Shown here one piece after another: positions 40,801 through 48,778 of a DNA stretch of 64,000 bases. The stretch is taken from NCBI GenBank assembly GCA_964655005.1, contig CAZZKE010000004.1, positions 18,332-82,331 of the forward strand, written 5' to 3'. Source of the DNA: CAZZKE01 sp964655005 (lineage in GTDB: Bacteria; Pseudomonadota; Alphaproteobacteria; Rhodospirillales; JABHCV01). Position 1 is the stretch's first letter, and the number at the start of each line of letters is the position of its first letter. Position numbers and translations under genes: made by a program. The notes under the pieces were generated by a model that saw nothing but the letters and a program-made list of their open reading frames with translations, did not search any database and was not told the DNA's origin.

Positions 40801-41450
40801 GCCTTACCATCGATTCGGCATCGACGACATGGACCGACGCGTCAGCAATGGTCGATGGCAACAACGATGTGGTGTTCGGACCGCCGGACGACTTTGATGA
40901 CTCGATCGGGTCGTTCTCGTACACCGTCAGTGACGGCCAGGACAGCAGCGCGGCGGCGACCGTCGATGTGGTCTTCGTAAGTGGAAGCACGATCAACGGC
41001 ACAAGCGCCGACGATACGATCATTAGTGGTTCCGGCGGTGACAGTCTGCTCGGCGGCGACGGCAACGATATCCTGTTCGGCGGCGGCGGCGGCGATACCC
41101 TGTATGGCGGCAGTGGCGCCGATGTGTTCGGCTACTATTCCACCGGCGATTCCGGACCGGGAGCTGGCAACCGTGATGTTATCGGTGATTTTGACGCCGG
41201 GACATCGGCCACCGCCGTAGATTTTATCAATATCGCAGATTTCACAGTCGGCATGTTTAGCTACCTGGGGGATTCGTCCAATGAATTTACCGGCAGCGGC
41301 CATACCGAGGCCAACTTCAACGACAGCACCAAAATTCTGCAAATAGATGCCGACGGCGACGCCGTTGCCGACGTTGAAATTGAATTAACCGATGTCGCCG
41401 TTACCGATCTTGACCAGAACGATTTTACCTATGCCGCGGGCGCGGGTTGA
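34887..41450 (+). CDS. Giant mosaic type I secretion substrate (FecR, cadherin-like, ThuA-like, propeller, RTX)
   Basis: A 2187-residue secreted protein with no N-terminal signal peptide. Order by eye: FecR-like domain (about 113-235), Gly/Asp-rich linker (382-430), a VFADSNGND module (430-720), a Rossmann-like ThuA/amidotransferase-type domain (741-956), cadherin-like repeat (962-1080), a second cadherin-like repeat split (1082-1486) by a beta-propeller-like insert with SDGNLFFSE-type blades (1121-1442), a third repeat (1487-1587), a second ThuA-like domain (1588-1818), two more repeats (1819-2031), RTX calcium nonapeptides (GGDGNDILFGGGGGDTLYGG, 2050-2070) and a C-terminal secretion tail. 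It is acidic throughout. A surface adhesin or matrix protein is likely; enzyme activity of the inserts is unproven. Confidence 0.88.
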   Translation: MALSTQNQNTDGNQQNSPDSSGAILLIEATEGTPVVIPGGGWLLSADVVRQGPDLLLIGADGSKILIRDYFNLENPPSLMTDTGAMLSADQIITFAGPLAPGQYAQAVTTPAAEPIGQVVTASGTVEAVRLDGTRVTLSEGDPIYQGDILETAADGAVSIEFADASNFSLGESGRMTMDEMVYDPGIQDGSFKISIVQGVFSFISGEIAKTSPDAMVLNTPVATIGIRGTTVVGRADAEGNQNTFTLLPDANGDIGEIVISNGASVLIVNLAGGTVTVARIDQPMSEAIVLSRDQIEMIYGDTILTPLENALDQVDITPDIGDEASADALVEKILAGVDTGDSEVSLEVASGGEDGDGEGADMAALQALADAASLLLNEVNGGGDGGNGIVDDDEDNVGGPNGGGDGGNGDGGDDDNNSNPGGGGGNTVVSNSGNVIDGYVAGGIVFADSNGNDILDAGEASSLTDLGGGFTIVGGSGPLVMTGGIDTATGLAFEGIMRAPAGSKVITPLTTLVSALVEGGQTPAMAETLVRQAFGLPASADITQTDPIAALVSGDPDGADLFAVGAQILNSAILGGALISGAGGGDAASATDAVFAEFAAQIIASGGTADITSPALLTQIITDVGTASGTDVSATVAGVVSIIQAVNDQIDTVVSGGSGDVTAFLTQITQVSIVAQGDAADAVASDPSGAVGDFTGSALAAAVAAAADQVGDVDGPGVDPSSNVAPEIMVNGDASGGGFGHNILFVSDSGVGADIGAVLEGDGHTVTYVMDDFTGGGNPALLGDLSQYDSIFWSASGNGSGDQHTDTSVFDNLTDYVEAGGSVFVTGYDSIASPYDSNLTSFVGGTGSYDSSSSYLGPDSPALADTSLTSGVVDIGGVMPTGYYGDTDTLYPDDGTVTVVESDHGSSWTIRTLGYGQVAYVSNGQYGTFGSHSSWTDTSTDGDGAYNAAIRNFAFNNGDNGLSTDLDTSLLLGNVTISDADAGDGILLVTMSVDNGTLEVTGGSGLDTLTGASTGTLVFSGTQTAINAALAANISYSPSLGFSGSDHLTVSVDDSATTGGGATTEVEVLITVDPANTAPTAGGDAFTMAEDGTITITQAELLQSAEDVDGDTVLIGAGGVTFTTSTMYLMEEDSDSIIRIEADGTRTEVVTQEQIMAVTGETNADMNNRGIATDSDGNLFFSEIESDAILMKPADGGSLTMVASRADMMAATGQGSANPMSLAVGSDGMVYVSDHTSNSVLRINPDGGAVSQLVSESSLSGLPGITSAVLVGGVVAAPDGMLYIASEGEPNSILAIDIETGEASVLASGAPFTDLDVYMTLAPNGDLIVADDTDADTIYRVVTSGDDTGTVTTFLSKVEIEAVTGGDASLEGGIGFDSLGNFFVAEENEDAIFRWSGYDSDSGTIDPASGQLYVSEAQLTDTVGGGDPDLEGGMTFFNTSQNVTADTDGSFDFTPPPDFTGPVTIQYDVTDGEATQSAFSNLTVTPANDAPDAVADSATVEEDGAVTIAVLDNDSDADGDTLSIYAVTQGANGTVVMNEGDGTATYTPDPDFYGEDSFTYMVSDGNDGVTTETVSVTVTAVNDAPAISLAGGSGGDGLKIAVIGGSSNATEDDATDQLNDSSVFNFTATAFNASDYSTAGAWSTVLADYAAVVIGGSGYGDGEYADYNLYPALADFVDNGGGVVTNGWYGHSLSSAFPYLSEALYISPASSPGYFVGNEGESITVLDSTHPITDGIASYTGSASYNPVLKHLDSAATVLATMPGGTAIAYETVGEANTVFLSGMYLGNDGLYSIANLRSGGEDQLFEQAVNWAAQGGGLAADEDTPLALGSLTISDVDAGGGILTVTLNAGNGTLNLSGEPDLEIISGDGTDTFVFSGTQDAINAALANDITYQATANYYGEDTLTVSVDDSATDGGGSVTTDAFTFTVAPVNDAPIAENDTIITNVIDGSSIGIPSFVLTGNDSDVEGDSLTIDSASTTWTDASAMVDGNNDVVFGPPDDFDDSIGSFSYTVSDGQDSSAAATVDVVFVSGSTINGTSADDTIISGSGGDSLLGGDGNDILFGGGGGDTLYGGSGADVFGYYSTGDSGPGAGNRDVIGDFDAGTSATAVDFINIADFTVGMFSYLGDSSNEFTGSGHTEANFNDSTKILQIDADGDAVADVEIELTDVAVTDLDQNDFTYAAGAG

Positions 41451-41536
41451 TCCGGCGGCTATACAAATTCCGCTAAATCGCGCTATCTTGTCGTCCTGTT
41501 CGCAGCCCGTCGATTGACTGGGAAAGATCGGGGTAA

Positions 41537-43237
41537 ATGAAAGAGCTTATCCGCCGCCTGTTTACAAGACCGGTGATCGCCGTTGAATTGATTGTCGCCT
41601 CGGTCTTTATCAGCATCCTGGCGCTGGCCAGTCCGCTGTTCGTCATGCAGGTGTTGAACCGCTATGTTTCACATGGCGTCGACGCCACCCTGGCGACCCT
41701 GGTCAGTGGCGTGTTGATCGCCATAATTCTTGAATTCGCCCTGCGCCGGGCGCGTCTGCGGCTGGCCCGCGGAGTCAACGTGATGCCCGACGAGGCGGCC
41801 GCCCTAAACGCCTTTAATGTTCTAAGCCGGGCCAGGATGTCGGCCCTGGAAAAGGTACCGGCGGAAGCCCGCCGGGAAATTGTCAATGGCGTTTCCGCCC
41901 TGGAATCCGCATATAACGCCAACAATGTCGCCACCGTTCTCGATGTCCCCTTTTCCCTGGTTTTCATCTTCGTTCTGTATCTGATCAAACCGGTGATCGC
42001 CCTTATCGCCGTCAGTTTCCTGCTGGTGATTTTCCTGACCGGCGTGTTGTCCGGAATATCGCTGCGCAACAAGACCGCCGAGCTACAGCAGACTACGGCC
42101 CAGGGCAGTGCGCTGCTGGGTACGGTGGCCCGCGAGGGGGACACCGTCAGGGCCTTCAATGCCGGTAATTTCCTGCGTCAGGCCTGGCAAAACCAGATCC
42201 GCCACTCGCAGCGAAAGCGCCGGGATATGGCGTCGGCCATGGGCGCTATCCAGACTTTTACCCAAACCGCCAACGGCCTGATGGGGGTCGCCGTGATCGG
42301 CGTCGGCGCGACCCTGGTAGTGCTTGGCGAAATGAATTCCGGAGCCATGATCGGCTGCAACATTCTGGCCGCCCGCGCCATGCAGCCGATATCGAAATTT
42401 TCCCAGCTCGGTGTGGGATTCGCCAGGGCGCGCCAGGCGTTACAGGCCTTCCGGCAAATGGCGGCGGCGCCGCTGGAAGCCGATAGCGGGTCGGCGATGG
42501 CGGAATACAAGGGCGGACTGGAATTTCGCGATGCCGCCTTCGCGTTCGGCGGTGGCGTCTCGCCATTATTTGAATCCCTGTCGCTGAAGCTGGAGCCCGG
42601 AACCGTGCTGGTGGTGACCGGGTCCAATGGCGCCGGCAAAACGACCCTGGCCAGGCTGATCGCCGGATTATTGGAACCCACCCGTGGGCAAATTCTTGTC
42701 GATGGCCTGGACTTGCAGCAAATCGCCCCCGAATGGTGGCGCAAGCAAATTATTTATCTGCCACAGGAACCGTCCCTGTTGAACGCGACCATCGAGGAAA
42801 ACCTGCGCATCAACAACCCGGACATGGAACCGGCGGCCCTGAACGAAATCGTCAAGGCCGCCGGTTTGCGGCGTTTTCTGGATGAAAGTCCAAACGGGTT
42901 CGAAACGCCGATTGTCGATAACGGCTGGCGACTGTCGGAAGGAATCCGCCGCCGCATCGCCCTGGCCCGGGCCCTGGCGACCGGCGGTATGCTGGCCATC
43001 ATCGACGAGCCGACCGAGAGCCTCGACGCCGAGGGTTGCGCCGCGATCCATGCGGTATTGGGCCAACTGGTGCAACGGGGCTGTACGGTGATCGTCATGT
43101 CGCACGACCGGAACATCGTCAAGGGACGGCATGTGGTTCTTGACCTGGATGCGAAACCGGCCCCCACCGTAAAGCTGGTAACGCCGACCGAACAACGGGT
43201 CGTAAGGCCACCGGCGCAGACGGGAACCAGCCAGTGA
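41537..43237 (+). CDS. Type I secretion ABC exporter (PrtD-like)
   Basis: A 566-residue half-size ABC exporter: six-span membrane domain (about 1-300) and ATPase with GSNGAGKTTL (about 360-369) and IIDEPTESLD Walker B. The signature is LSEGIRRRI instead of the usual LSGGQ. It lacks the N-terminal C39 peptidase domain of bacteriocin and Lap exporters, so the substrate is exported through a C-terminal signal. It is coupled to the HlyD gene by a GTGA overlap. Confidence 0.93.
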   Translation: MKELIRRLFTRPVIAVELIVASVFISILALASPLFVMQVLNRYVSHGVDATLATLVSGVLIAIILEFALRRARLRLARGVNVMPDEAAALNAFNVLSRARMSALEKVPAEARREIVNGVSALESAYNANNVATVLDVPFSLVFIFVLYLIKPVIALIAVSFLLVIFLTGVLSGISLRNKTAELQQTTAQGSALLGTVAREGDTVRAFNAGNFLRQAWQNQIRHSQRKRRDMASAMGAIQTFTQTANGLMGVAVIGVGATLVVLGEMNSGAMIGCNILAARAMQPISKFSQLGVGFARARQALQAFRQMAAAPLEADSGSAMAEYKGGLEFRDAAFAFGGGVSPLFESLSLKLEPGTVLVVTGSNGAGKTTLARLIAGLLEPTRGQILVDGLDLQQIAPEWWRKQIIYLPQEPSLLNATIEENLRINNPDMEPAALNEIVKAAGLRRFLDESPNGFETPIVDNGWRLSEGIRRRIALARALATGGMLAIIDEPTESLDAEGCAAIHAVLGQLVQRGCTVIVMSHDRNIVKGRHVVLDLDAKPAPTVKLVTPTEQRVVRPPAQTGTSQ

Positions 43238-44568
43238 CCCCGGCGGCAAGACCGGTGAAGCCTCCGCCCAAGGAAACCGGCCAGACCCCGTCCGGGCAAC
43301 AGGAAGGCATAGGCTATGCGTCACACCTGATTTTACTGCTGTGCGTCACCGTATTGGTCGCCTTCGGCCTGTGGTCGACGGTCAGCACTATCGATATTGT
43401 CAGCATGGCGAGCGGCGAGGTCGTGCCCGCGACCCAGGTCAAGACCGTGCAGCACCTGGAAGGCGGTATCGTGCGGAAAATTCTGGTCAAAGAGGGTGAT
43501 TTGGTTAAAAAGGGCCAGTCCCTGGTCGTGCTGGCGGCGACATCCAGCGGTGCCGACGTTGGCGAATTGCGCGTCCGCCTGACCTTCCTGCGCATCGAAA
43601 TCGCCCGCCTGGAGGCGCAGACCAAGGGTTTGGATAAACCCCGTTTCGATGCCGATCTTATTACCAACTACCCCGACCGGGTGCGCCAGGCGGAGGCCTT
43701 GTTCCTGGCCAGGCGGAACATGCACAATAACCAGATCACCAAACAGAAACTGGTGATCCGCCAGCATAATCACGAAATCAACGAAATAAAAACCCGCATC
43801 AGGAACAACAAGGCGAACCTGGTGTTAGTCAAAGAGCAGGTCGCGATCAGCGCCGATTTGCTGAAAAAAGACCTGACCAACCGCTATACGCACCTGGAAC
43901 TTCTCAAGGAAGAAGGCAAACTGAGCGGCAGTATAGAAGAAGACGCCTCGGCGCTGGGCCGCGCCATAGCTTCCCTGGACGAGGCCAAGGCGACGCTACA
44001 GGACCTGTTGTATGTGTTCGATGAAGATAATCGCAGCAAACTGGATCAGGCCTATGTCTCATACGGTGAATTGAGCCAGCGCATGCAGAAGTTTGGCGAC
44101 AGCCTGAAGCGGACCGTCGTTCGTTCACCGGTCGACGGCATCGTCAAGACACTTTACGTATTCACCGTCGGCGGCGTCATCAGGCCCGGTGACGCCGTCG
44201 CCGATATCGTCCCTGGAAACGACCGTCTGCTAATCGATGCCAAACTGCCGACGGCGGATATCGGATACGTCAGTTCGGGCCAGCTTGCGACCCTGAAGCT
44301 GGCCACCGCCGATGCCGTGCGTTTCGGCAGCATTACCGGTCGCGTCCAGACGGTCAGCCCGGACGCCCTGGTCAACGAGAAGGGAATGCCCTTCTACAAG
44401 GTAATGATCGCCCCCGAAAACAATCAATTCGAGAAGAATGGGCGAAAATACAAGCTATTTCCAGGCATGCGGATTTCAGTCAGCATCCACACCGGCGAAC
44501 GCACCGTATTCGAATACCTGACCGGCCCCTGGCGCACCGCCATGGACAGCGCCTTCCGCGAGCGATAA
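43234..44568 (+). CDS. HlyD-family periplasmic adaptor
   Basis: A 444-residue membrane-fusion protein with one N-terminal helix (about 30-50), a lipoyl-type half (QHLEGGIVRKILVKEGDLV), a long coiled coil, and the second lipoyl/beta half with RSPVDGIV. It bridges the ABC exporter and the TolC channel. It starts at GTG 43234 inside the exporter stop. The secretion operon ends here; the next gene follows after 10 bases. Confidence 0.93.
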   Translation: MTPAARPVKPPPKETGQTPSGQQEGIGYASHLILLLCVTVLVAFGLWSTVSTIDIVSMASGEVVPATQVKTVQHLEGGIVRKILVKEGDLVKKGQSLVVLAATSSGADVGELRVRLTFLRIEIARLEAQTKGLDKPRFDADLITNYPDRVRQAEALFLARRNMHNNQITKQKLVIRQHNHEINEIKTRIRNNKANLVLVKEQVAISADLLKKDLTNRYTHLELLKEEGKLSGSIEEDASALGRAIASLDEAKATLQDLLYVFDEDNRSKLDQAYVSYGELSQRMQKFGDSLKRTVVRSPVDGIVKTLYVFTVGGVIRPGDAVADIVPGNDRLLIDAKLPTADIGYVSSGQLATLKLATADAVRFGSITGRVQTVSPDALVNEKGMPFYKVMIAPENNQFEKNGRKYKLFPGMRISVSIHTGERTVFEYLTGPWRTAMDSAFRER

Positions 44569-44578
44569 GGCGGCCATA

Positions 44579-45766
44579 ATGTTCGAATTAACCGATGTGC
44601 AGCGCCAAATTCAGGAAACGGCCAGGAAAATAGCCGAACACGAAATTCGTCCCCGTGCCGCCGAAATCGACCGCGCAGAGGCTTATCCCTGGGACAACGT
44701 GGAAATTCTCAAACAGGCCGGCTTCATGGGCATGACCATCCCGGAAGCCTATGGCGGACCCGGCCTGGGTTACCCCGAGGCGGTGATTGTAGTCGAGGAA
44801 ATGGCCAAGGTATGCGGTGTTACCGGGCGTATCGTCGTGGAAGCCAACATGGGCGCCATCGGCGCCATCATGGCCTATGGATCGGACGCGCAAAAGCGGC
44901 TGGGCGCCGAATGCGTGCTATCCGGTGACAAGCCGGCCATCTGCATTACCGAACCCGGCGCCGGATCGGCAGCCACCGAAATGACCACGCGGGCCGACAA
45001 AAATGGCGACCACTGGGTATTGAACGGAACCAAGCACTGGATCACCGGCGGCGGAATTTCGCGGCTGCACCTGATTTTCGCCCGCGCCTTCGATGAAAAT
45101 GGCGCGGAACTGGGCATCGCCGGTTTCATCGCCCTGCGCGACCCCGACAAGGGTACGCCACCGGGCCTGACCATCGGCGCCCGCGAACCCGCCATGGGCC
45201 TGCGTGGCATACCCGAAACCGAAATCATCCTTGATAATTTAAAAGTGCCGGACGATATGGTCATCGTCCCCACGGCCGGTCTGAAGCATGGTTTCGGCGG
45301 CCTGATGAGCGCATATAACGGCCAGCGCATCGGGGCGGCCACGGTGGCGCTGGGGATCGCCCAGGGAGCGTTCGAACTGGCGCTGGACTACGCCCGGACC
45401 CGACGCCAGTTCGGTCGGCCGATATGTGAATTTCAAGGCCTGCAATGGATTCTGGCCGATATGTCGACGGCCCTGGAAGCGGCCCGAATGATGATCCGCC
45501 GGGCCGCGGACAGCGCCGGCAAAACAGGGTTCCCCGACGTGACCATGACCGCGCAGGCAAAAATTCTGGCTTCCGAGACCGCCATTACCGTGACCAACGA
45601 TGCCCTTCAGATATTTGGCGCCGCCGGATATTCCCGCAATCTGCCGCTGGAACGGATGGTCCGCGACGCCCGCATGTTCACCATCGGCGGCGGCACCGCC
45701 CAGATTCTGCGCACCGTCGTCGCCGGTCGCCTGCTGGGCCGCAAGCTGCCGCAAACCCGGCAATAA
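44579..45766 (+). CDS. Acyl-CoA dehydrogenase
   Basis: A 395-residue short/medium-chain type acyl-CoA dehydrogenase: ITEPGAGSAATEM (about 121-133), WITGGG, and a C-terminal helix with RMVRDARMFTIGGGTAQI. The catalytic base is expected in that last region, but the usual YEGT is replaced by IGGGT-type sequence, so the exact subfamily is open. It lies right behind the secretion operon, with AAGGCGG ahead of the ATG. It is distinct from FadE above. Confidence 0.88.
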   Translation: MFELTDVQRQIQETARKIAEHEIRPRAAEIDRAEAYPWDNVEILKQAGFMGMTIPEAYGGPGLGYPEAVIVVEEMAKVCGVTGRIVVEANMGAIGAIMAYGSDAQKRLGAECVLSGDKPAICITEPGAGSAATEMTTRADKNGDHWVLNGTKHWITGGGISRLHLIFARAFDENGAELGIAGFIALRDPDKGTPPGLTIGAREPAMGLRGIPETEIILDNLKVPDDMVIVPTAGLKHGFGGLMSAYNGQRIGAATVALGIAQGAFELALDYARTRRQFGRPICEFQGLQWILADMSTALEAARMMIRRAADSAGKTGFPDVTMTAQAKILASETAITVTNDALQIFGAAGYSRNLPLERMVRDARMFTIGGGTAQILRTVVAGRLLGRKLPQTRQ

Positions 45767-45846
45767 TACCCGACAGCCGCTATCGAAGTTTAGATTTAAT
45801 TGGCCCGATGATATACAATTTCGTTAATCGTATGCGGGAGGATCAA

Positions 45847-46281
45847 ATGTTGAAATGGAATTTGCTGGCCATTGGCGCCGTTTTATATCTGCTGACGGGG
45901 GCCGGGGCGGCCAGCGCCAAAAGCGCCAACGGCGTGTGGCTGACCGAAAGCAAAAAGGCCCATGTCCGGATCTATGACTGCGACGGCAAGCTGTGCGGAA
46001 AGATAGTCTGGCTGAAAGAGCCGAATGACCAAAACGGCAATCCCAAGGTCGACAAGGAAAATTCCGACGAAACGAAACGCTCGGCGCCGCTGCTGGGATC
46101 GAACATGATTTCGGGCATGGTCCGGTCCAGTTCCAACCTGTGGGAAGACGGCGAAATATACGACGCCAAAGACGGCAAGACCTATTCTTCAAAAATGAAA
46201 CTTAAGGACGACGAAACGCTCGAGGTATCGGGCTGCGTTTTCATTTTCTGCAAAAATCAGATCTGGTTGCGGGTGGAATAG
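45847..46281 (+). CDS. DUF2147 secreted protein
   Basis: A 144-residue protein with a signal peptide (about 1-23, ending AASA-K) followed by a DUF2147 domain: GVWLTESKKAHVRIYDCDGKLCG... and the ending LEVSGCVFIFCKNQIW, cysteines probably paired. The start ATG 45847 has GGGAGGA seven bases before it. The domain is common in Proteobacteria but has no settled function. The much longer open frame that begins at 45445 is an artefact of the acyl-CoA dehydrogenase gene. Confidence 0.85.
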   Translation: MLKWNLLAIGAVLYLLTGAGAASAKSANGVWLTESKKAHVRIYDCDGKLCGKIVWLKEPNDQNGNPKVDKENSDETKRSAPLLGSNMISGMVRSSSNLWEDGEIYDAKDGKTYSSKMKLKDDETLEVSGCVFIFCKNQIWLRVE

Positions 46282-46295
46282 CGAGGCGAAAACAA

Positions 46296-47225
46296 TTGCC
46301 AGACCGCCCCGCATGGCGCGACGCCCGGCAACGCCGGGAAAACAGCATACTGACCGAACGGCGTCGCAGCACCATCATGGGCGAGCGGCGGCAAAAGTCG
46401 AAGCTTGCGTACCATGTTCTTTATTCCCTGCTTCGGATAAGTGGCCTGTACGCCATTGGCGCCCGGAACGCCAGGGCCACCCGGTTTCGGGAAATCGAAT
46501 TTACCTTCGCCGACCTGCCGCCGGCCTTCGACGGGTACACGATGCTCCATCTTAGCGACCTTCACATCGGCCAACCGGCCGGATTGCTCGACGGCCTGAC
46601 CGATGACCTTTCGGCGATCGCCACCGATTTAGTGGTCATGACCGGCGATTATCAGAACAGCGGCAAGCCGGCGGCAAGCACGGTGGCGACCGAAATATCC
46701 CGGCTGCTTGCCGCCGTCGACGCCAGCGAAGGCTGTATCGCGGTCCTTGGCAATCATGACACCTGTGACATGGCCGACGCCCTTGAGAAATTGGGCGTCC
46801 GCCTGTTAATCAACGAATCGCTGGAAATTCGCCGCGGCGACGACGCCGTGCGGTTTGTCGGGCTGGATGACGTACATTCGTTCTTTACCAGCGAGGCGCC
46901 TGCGGCGCTGGACAGATACCGTGACGGTTTTCGTATCGCCATGGTCCATTCGGTCGATCTCGCGGGCCATGCCGCCGGCAACGGTTACCGGCTCTACCTG
47001 TCCGGCCACAGCCACGGCGGTCAGGTTTGCCTGCCGGGCGGCAAGCCGGTGTTTACATCGCTCGACAGTCATCGGCACCTGGCGGCGGGCCGGTGGCGGC
47101 TGCAAGACTTGCAGGGCTACACCAATCGCGGACTGGGCGCCCAGTTTCCGGTCGTGCGCTTCAACTGCCCCGGCGAGGTGGTGATGATCCGCCTGCGCCG
47201 GCTGCCTTCACCAGAGGGGCGCTAA
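46296..47225 (+). CDS. Metallophosphoesterase (YaeI-like)
   Basis: A 309-residue calcineurin-like phosphoesterase. Metal-binding motifs are in order: DLHIG (about 86-90), GDY (about 112), GNHD (about 150-153) and GHSHGGQ (about 236-242). The N terminus is basic with a weak hydrophobic patch, as in membrane-associated YaeI/LpxG-type enzymes; substrate unknown. I use the TTG at 46296 because GAGG lies ten bases ahead; ATG 46377 is an alternative. The last four bases overlap the convergent nirN gene. Confidence 0.85.
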   Translation: MPDRPAWRDARQRRENSILTERRRSTIMGERRQKSKLAYHVLYSLLRISGLYAIGARNARATRFREIEFTFADLPPAFDGYTMLHLSDLHIGQPAGLLDGLTDDLSAIATDLVVMTGDYQNSGKPAASTVATEISRLLAAVDASEGCIAVLGNHDTCDMADALEKLGVRLLINESLEIRRGDDAVRFVGLDDVHSFFTSEAPAALDRYRDGFRIAMVHSVDLAGHAAGNGYRLYLSGHSHGGQVCLPGGKPVFTSLDSHRHLAAGRWRLQDLQGYTNRGLGAQFPVVRFNCPGEVVMIRLRRLPSPEGR

Positions 47226-48775
47226 TGACTAGTGCCGGCGGAATAGGTGATCTTGTTATAGACGTTGTACTTGCCTGACGGCTTGACCATGGGGATGCGC
47301 TTGATTTCCTTGAACGTGGCCGCGTCATAGACTATCAGGGCGCCGTCCATATCCCAGATACTGACCAGGGCGTAGCGGCCATCGCGGGTAAATTCCACAT
47401 GGGCGGCGGTCTTGCCCGGCTCCGGCCTTAGGGTCTTGACGATTTTCAGGGTTCGCTTGTCAATAATATGCATGACATCCTTGTTGGGGCCGAAGAACAC
47501 ATCGGTCCAGGCATACGGTGTGTTTTCATGGCTGCGCAGGAAGAAACCCGGCCCCAGGGTTTTGATCCGCTTGATGGTTTTCCAGGTTTTCATGTCGATC
47601 ACGCTGACCGACGCGTCCTTCAGGTTCGGCGTCGCCAGCACCGGGCGGCCCTTGTAGCGCCAGATAATGCCGGAGCCCAGATGCGGCATTCCGTCCAGGT
47701 CCAGATCGGCAATTTTACGGCGCACGTTCAGATTATAAACCGCCCCGTTGCCGCCGCGCGAGGCGCCGATTACGACGGAATAATCCTGATTAAAGAAGAA
47801 ATCATCCATATAGTCATCCAGCTTTATCCGTCGCCTGGCGAAGGGCTGCTTTTCGGCGATGATGCCTTCCACCTGACCGGGCCGGTAATTATGGACCAGG
47901 CCGCGATAAACGGGTTCGGCCTCGGGGTCGTAGGATAGTTCCCAGATTTCCTTGAAATCCTTCAGCGCGACGATAAAGCTTTGCCGTGGCGGCGCATTGT
48001 AGACGGCGCTGATTCTCGATGTTTCGCCATCGTCATTATCGGCGACGATTATCTTGAACAGCGACAGATCGTAGGCGTTCAGGACGACCAGGCTATGGGG
48101 CAGATAGTTTCCCGCCAGCACCCATTTGCCATCGGACGACACGGCGATGTTTCGGGTATTGATGCCAACGCGGATTTCGGCGACCGGTTTCAGGCTGAAA
48201 AGATCATACTTGCTGACCCAGCCATCGCGGGAAGCAAGATATACGAACCGCCCGCCCGGGGAATATTTCGCCCCGCCGTGCAGCGCAAAACGGGATTTAA
48301 ACCGCCACAACGGCTCGAACGTATCGCCATCCAGGATGGTCACATGATGATCGCCGGTTTCCACCACCGTGAACAGGTTCAGGGGATCGGCATTATACTG
48401 CGGGTTTTTCGGCAGGCCGGCCGGATCATTATAAACGACGTGGCTGGCTTCTATTTCCTGGCGCGACCAGACCGGCATCACCGGCAGCGGGGTATAGATC
48501 ATCCCGACCAGACCGTTGATTTCGGCCTTATCCAGGATTTTACCGAACGCCGGCATCTGGATCCCCAGGCGGCCTCCGGCAATGACTTCGGCCGCCTTGT
48601 CTTTTTTCAACCGCCGCAGATTTTCCGGCAGCAGGGCCGGGCCGATGCCGCCCAGGCGATCGACGCCGTGGCATTCGCCGCAGTATTTCCGGTAATTATC
48701 GGCGGTGCCGGCGGTGCCACGATGGGGCGCGATCAGCAGCAATACCGCAATCATCGCCAAATACAGTAACGCCAT
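47222..48775 (-). CDS. nirN: NirN-like c-type cytochrome with heme d1 propeller
   Basis: A 517-residue periplasmic protein: signal peptide, heme c motif CGECH (residues 32-36), then an eight-bladed d1-binding propeller. I separate it from nitrite reductase NirS because the first NirS active-site His (in FLHDGG) has no counterpart here (the region reads KLDDYMDD), while the second His is kept (MPHLGSG). NirN is the dehydrogenase for the last step of d1 heme synthesis. A TTG at 48778 is an alternative start with better SD spacing. It is last in the nir operon. Confidence 0.85.
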   Translation of the reverse strand: MALLYLAMIAVLLLIAPHRGTAGTADNYRKYCGECHGVDRLGGIGPALLPENLRRLKKDKAAEVIAGGRLGIQMPAFGKILDKAEINGLVGMIYTPLPVMPVWSRQEIEASHVVYNDPAGLPKNPQYNADPLNLFTVVETGDHHVTILDGDTFEPLWRFKSRFALHGGAKYSPGGRFVYLASRDGWVSKYDLFSLKPVAEIRVGINTRNIAVSSDGKWVLAGNYLPHSLVVLNAYDLSLFKIIVADNDDGETSRISAVYNAPPRQSFIVALKDFKEIWELSYDPEAEPVYRGLVHNYRPGQVEGIIAEKQPFARRRIKLDDYMDDFFFNQDYSVVIGASRGGNGAVYNLNVRRKIADLDLDGMPHLGSGIIWRYKGRPVLATPNLKDASVSVIDMKTWKTIKRIKTLGPGFFLRSHENTPYAWTDVFFGPNKDVMHIIDKRTLKIVKTLRPEPGKTAAHVEFTRDGRYALVSIWDMDGALIVYDAATFKEIKRIPMVKPSGKYNVYNKITYSAGTSH

Positions 48776-48778
48776 CAA

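Noticed and set aside
37800..40980. DNA repeats that might be a CRISPR or tandem array
   Set aside because: They are imperfect repeats of cadherin-like protein domains inside one gene, without constant repeat length or spacers.
45445..45846. Long N-terminal part of the open frame leading into the DUF2147 gene
   Set aside because: It overlaps the acyl-CoA dehydrogenase in another frame and is very Arg/Pro rich; the signal peptide and ribosome site begin at 45847.
47222..48775. Reading the c-d1 protein as nitrite reductase NirS
   Set aside because: One of the two active-site histidines is missing and it follows nirJ, the usual place of nirN.
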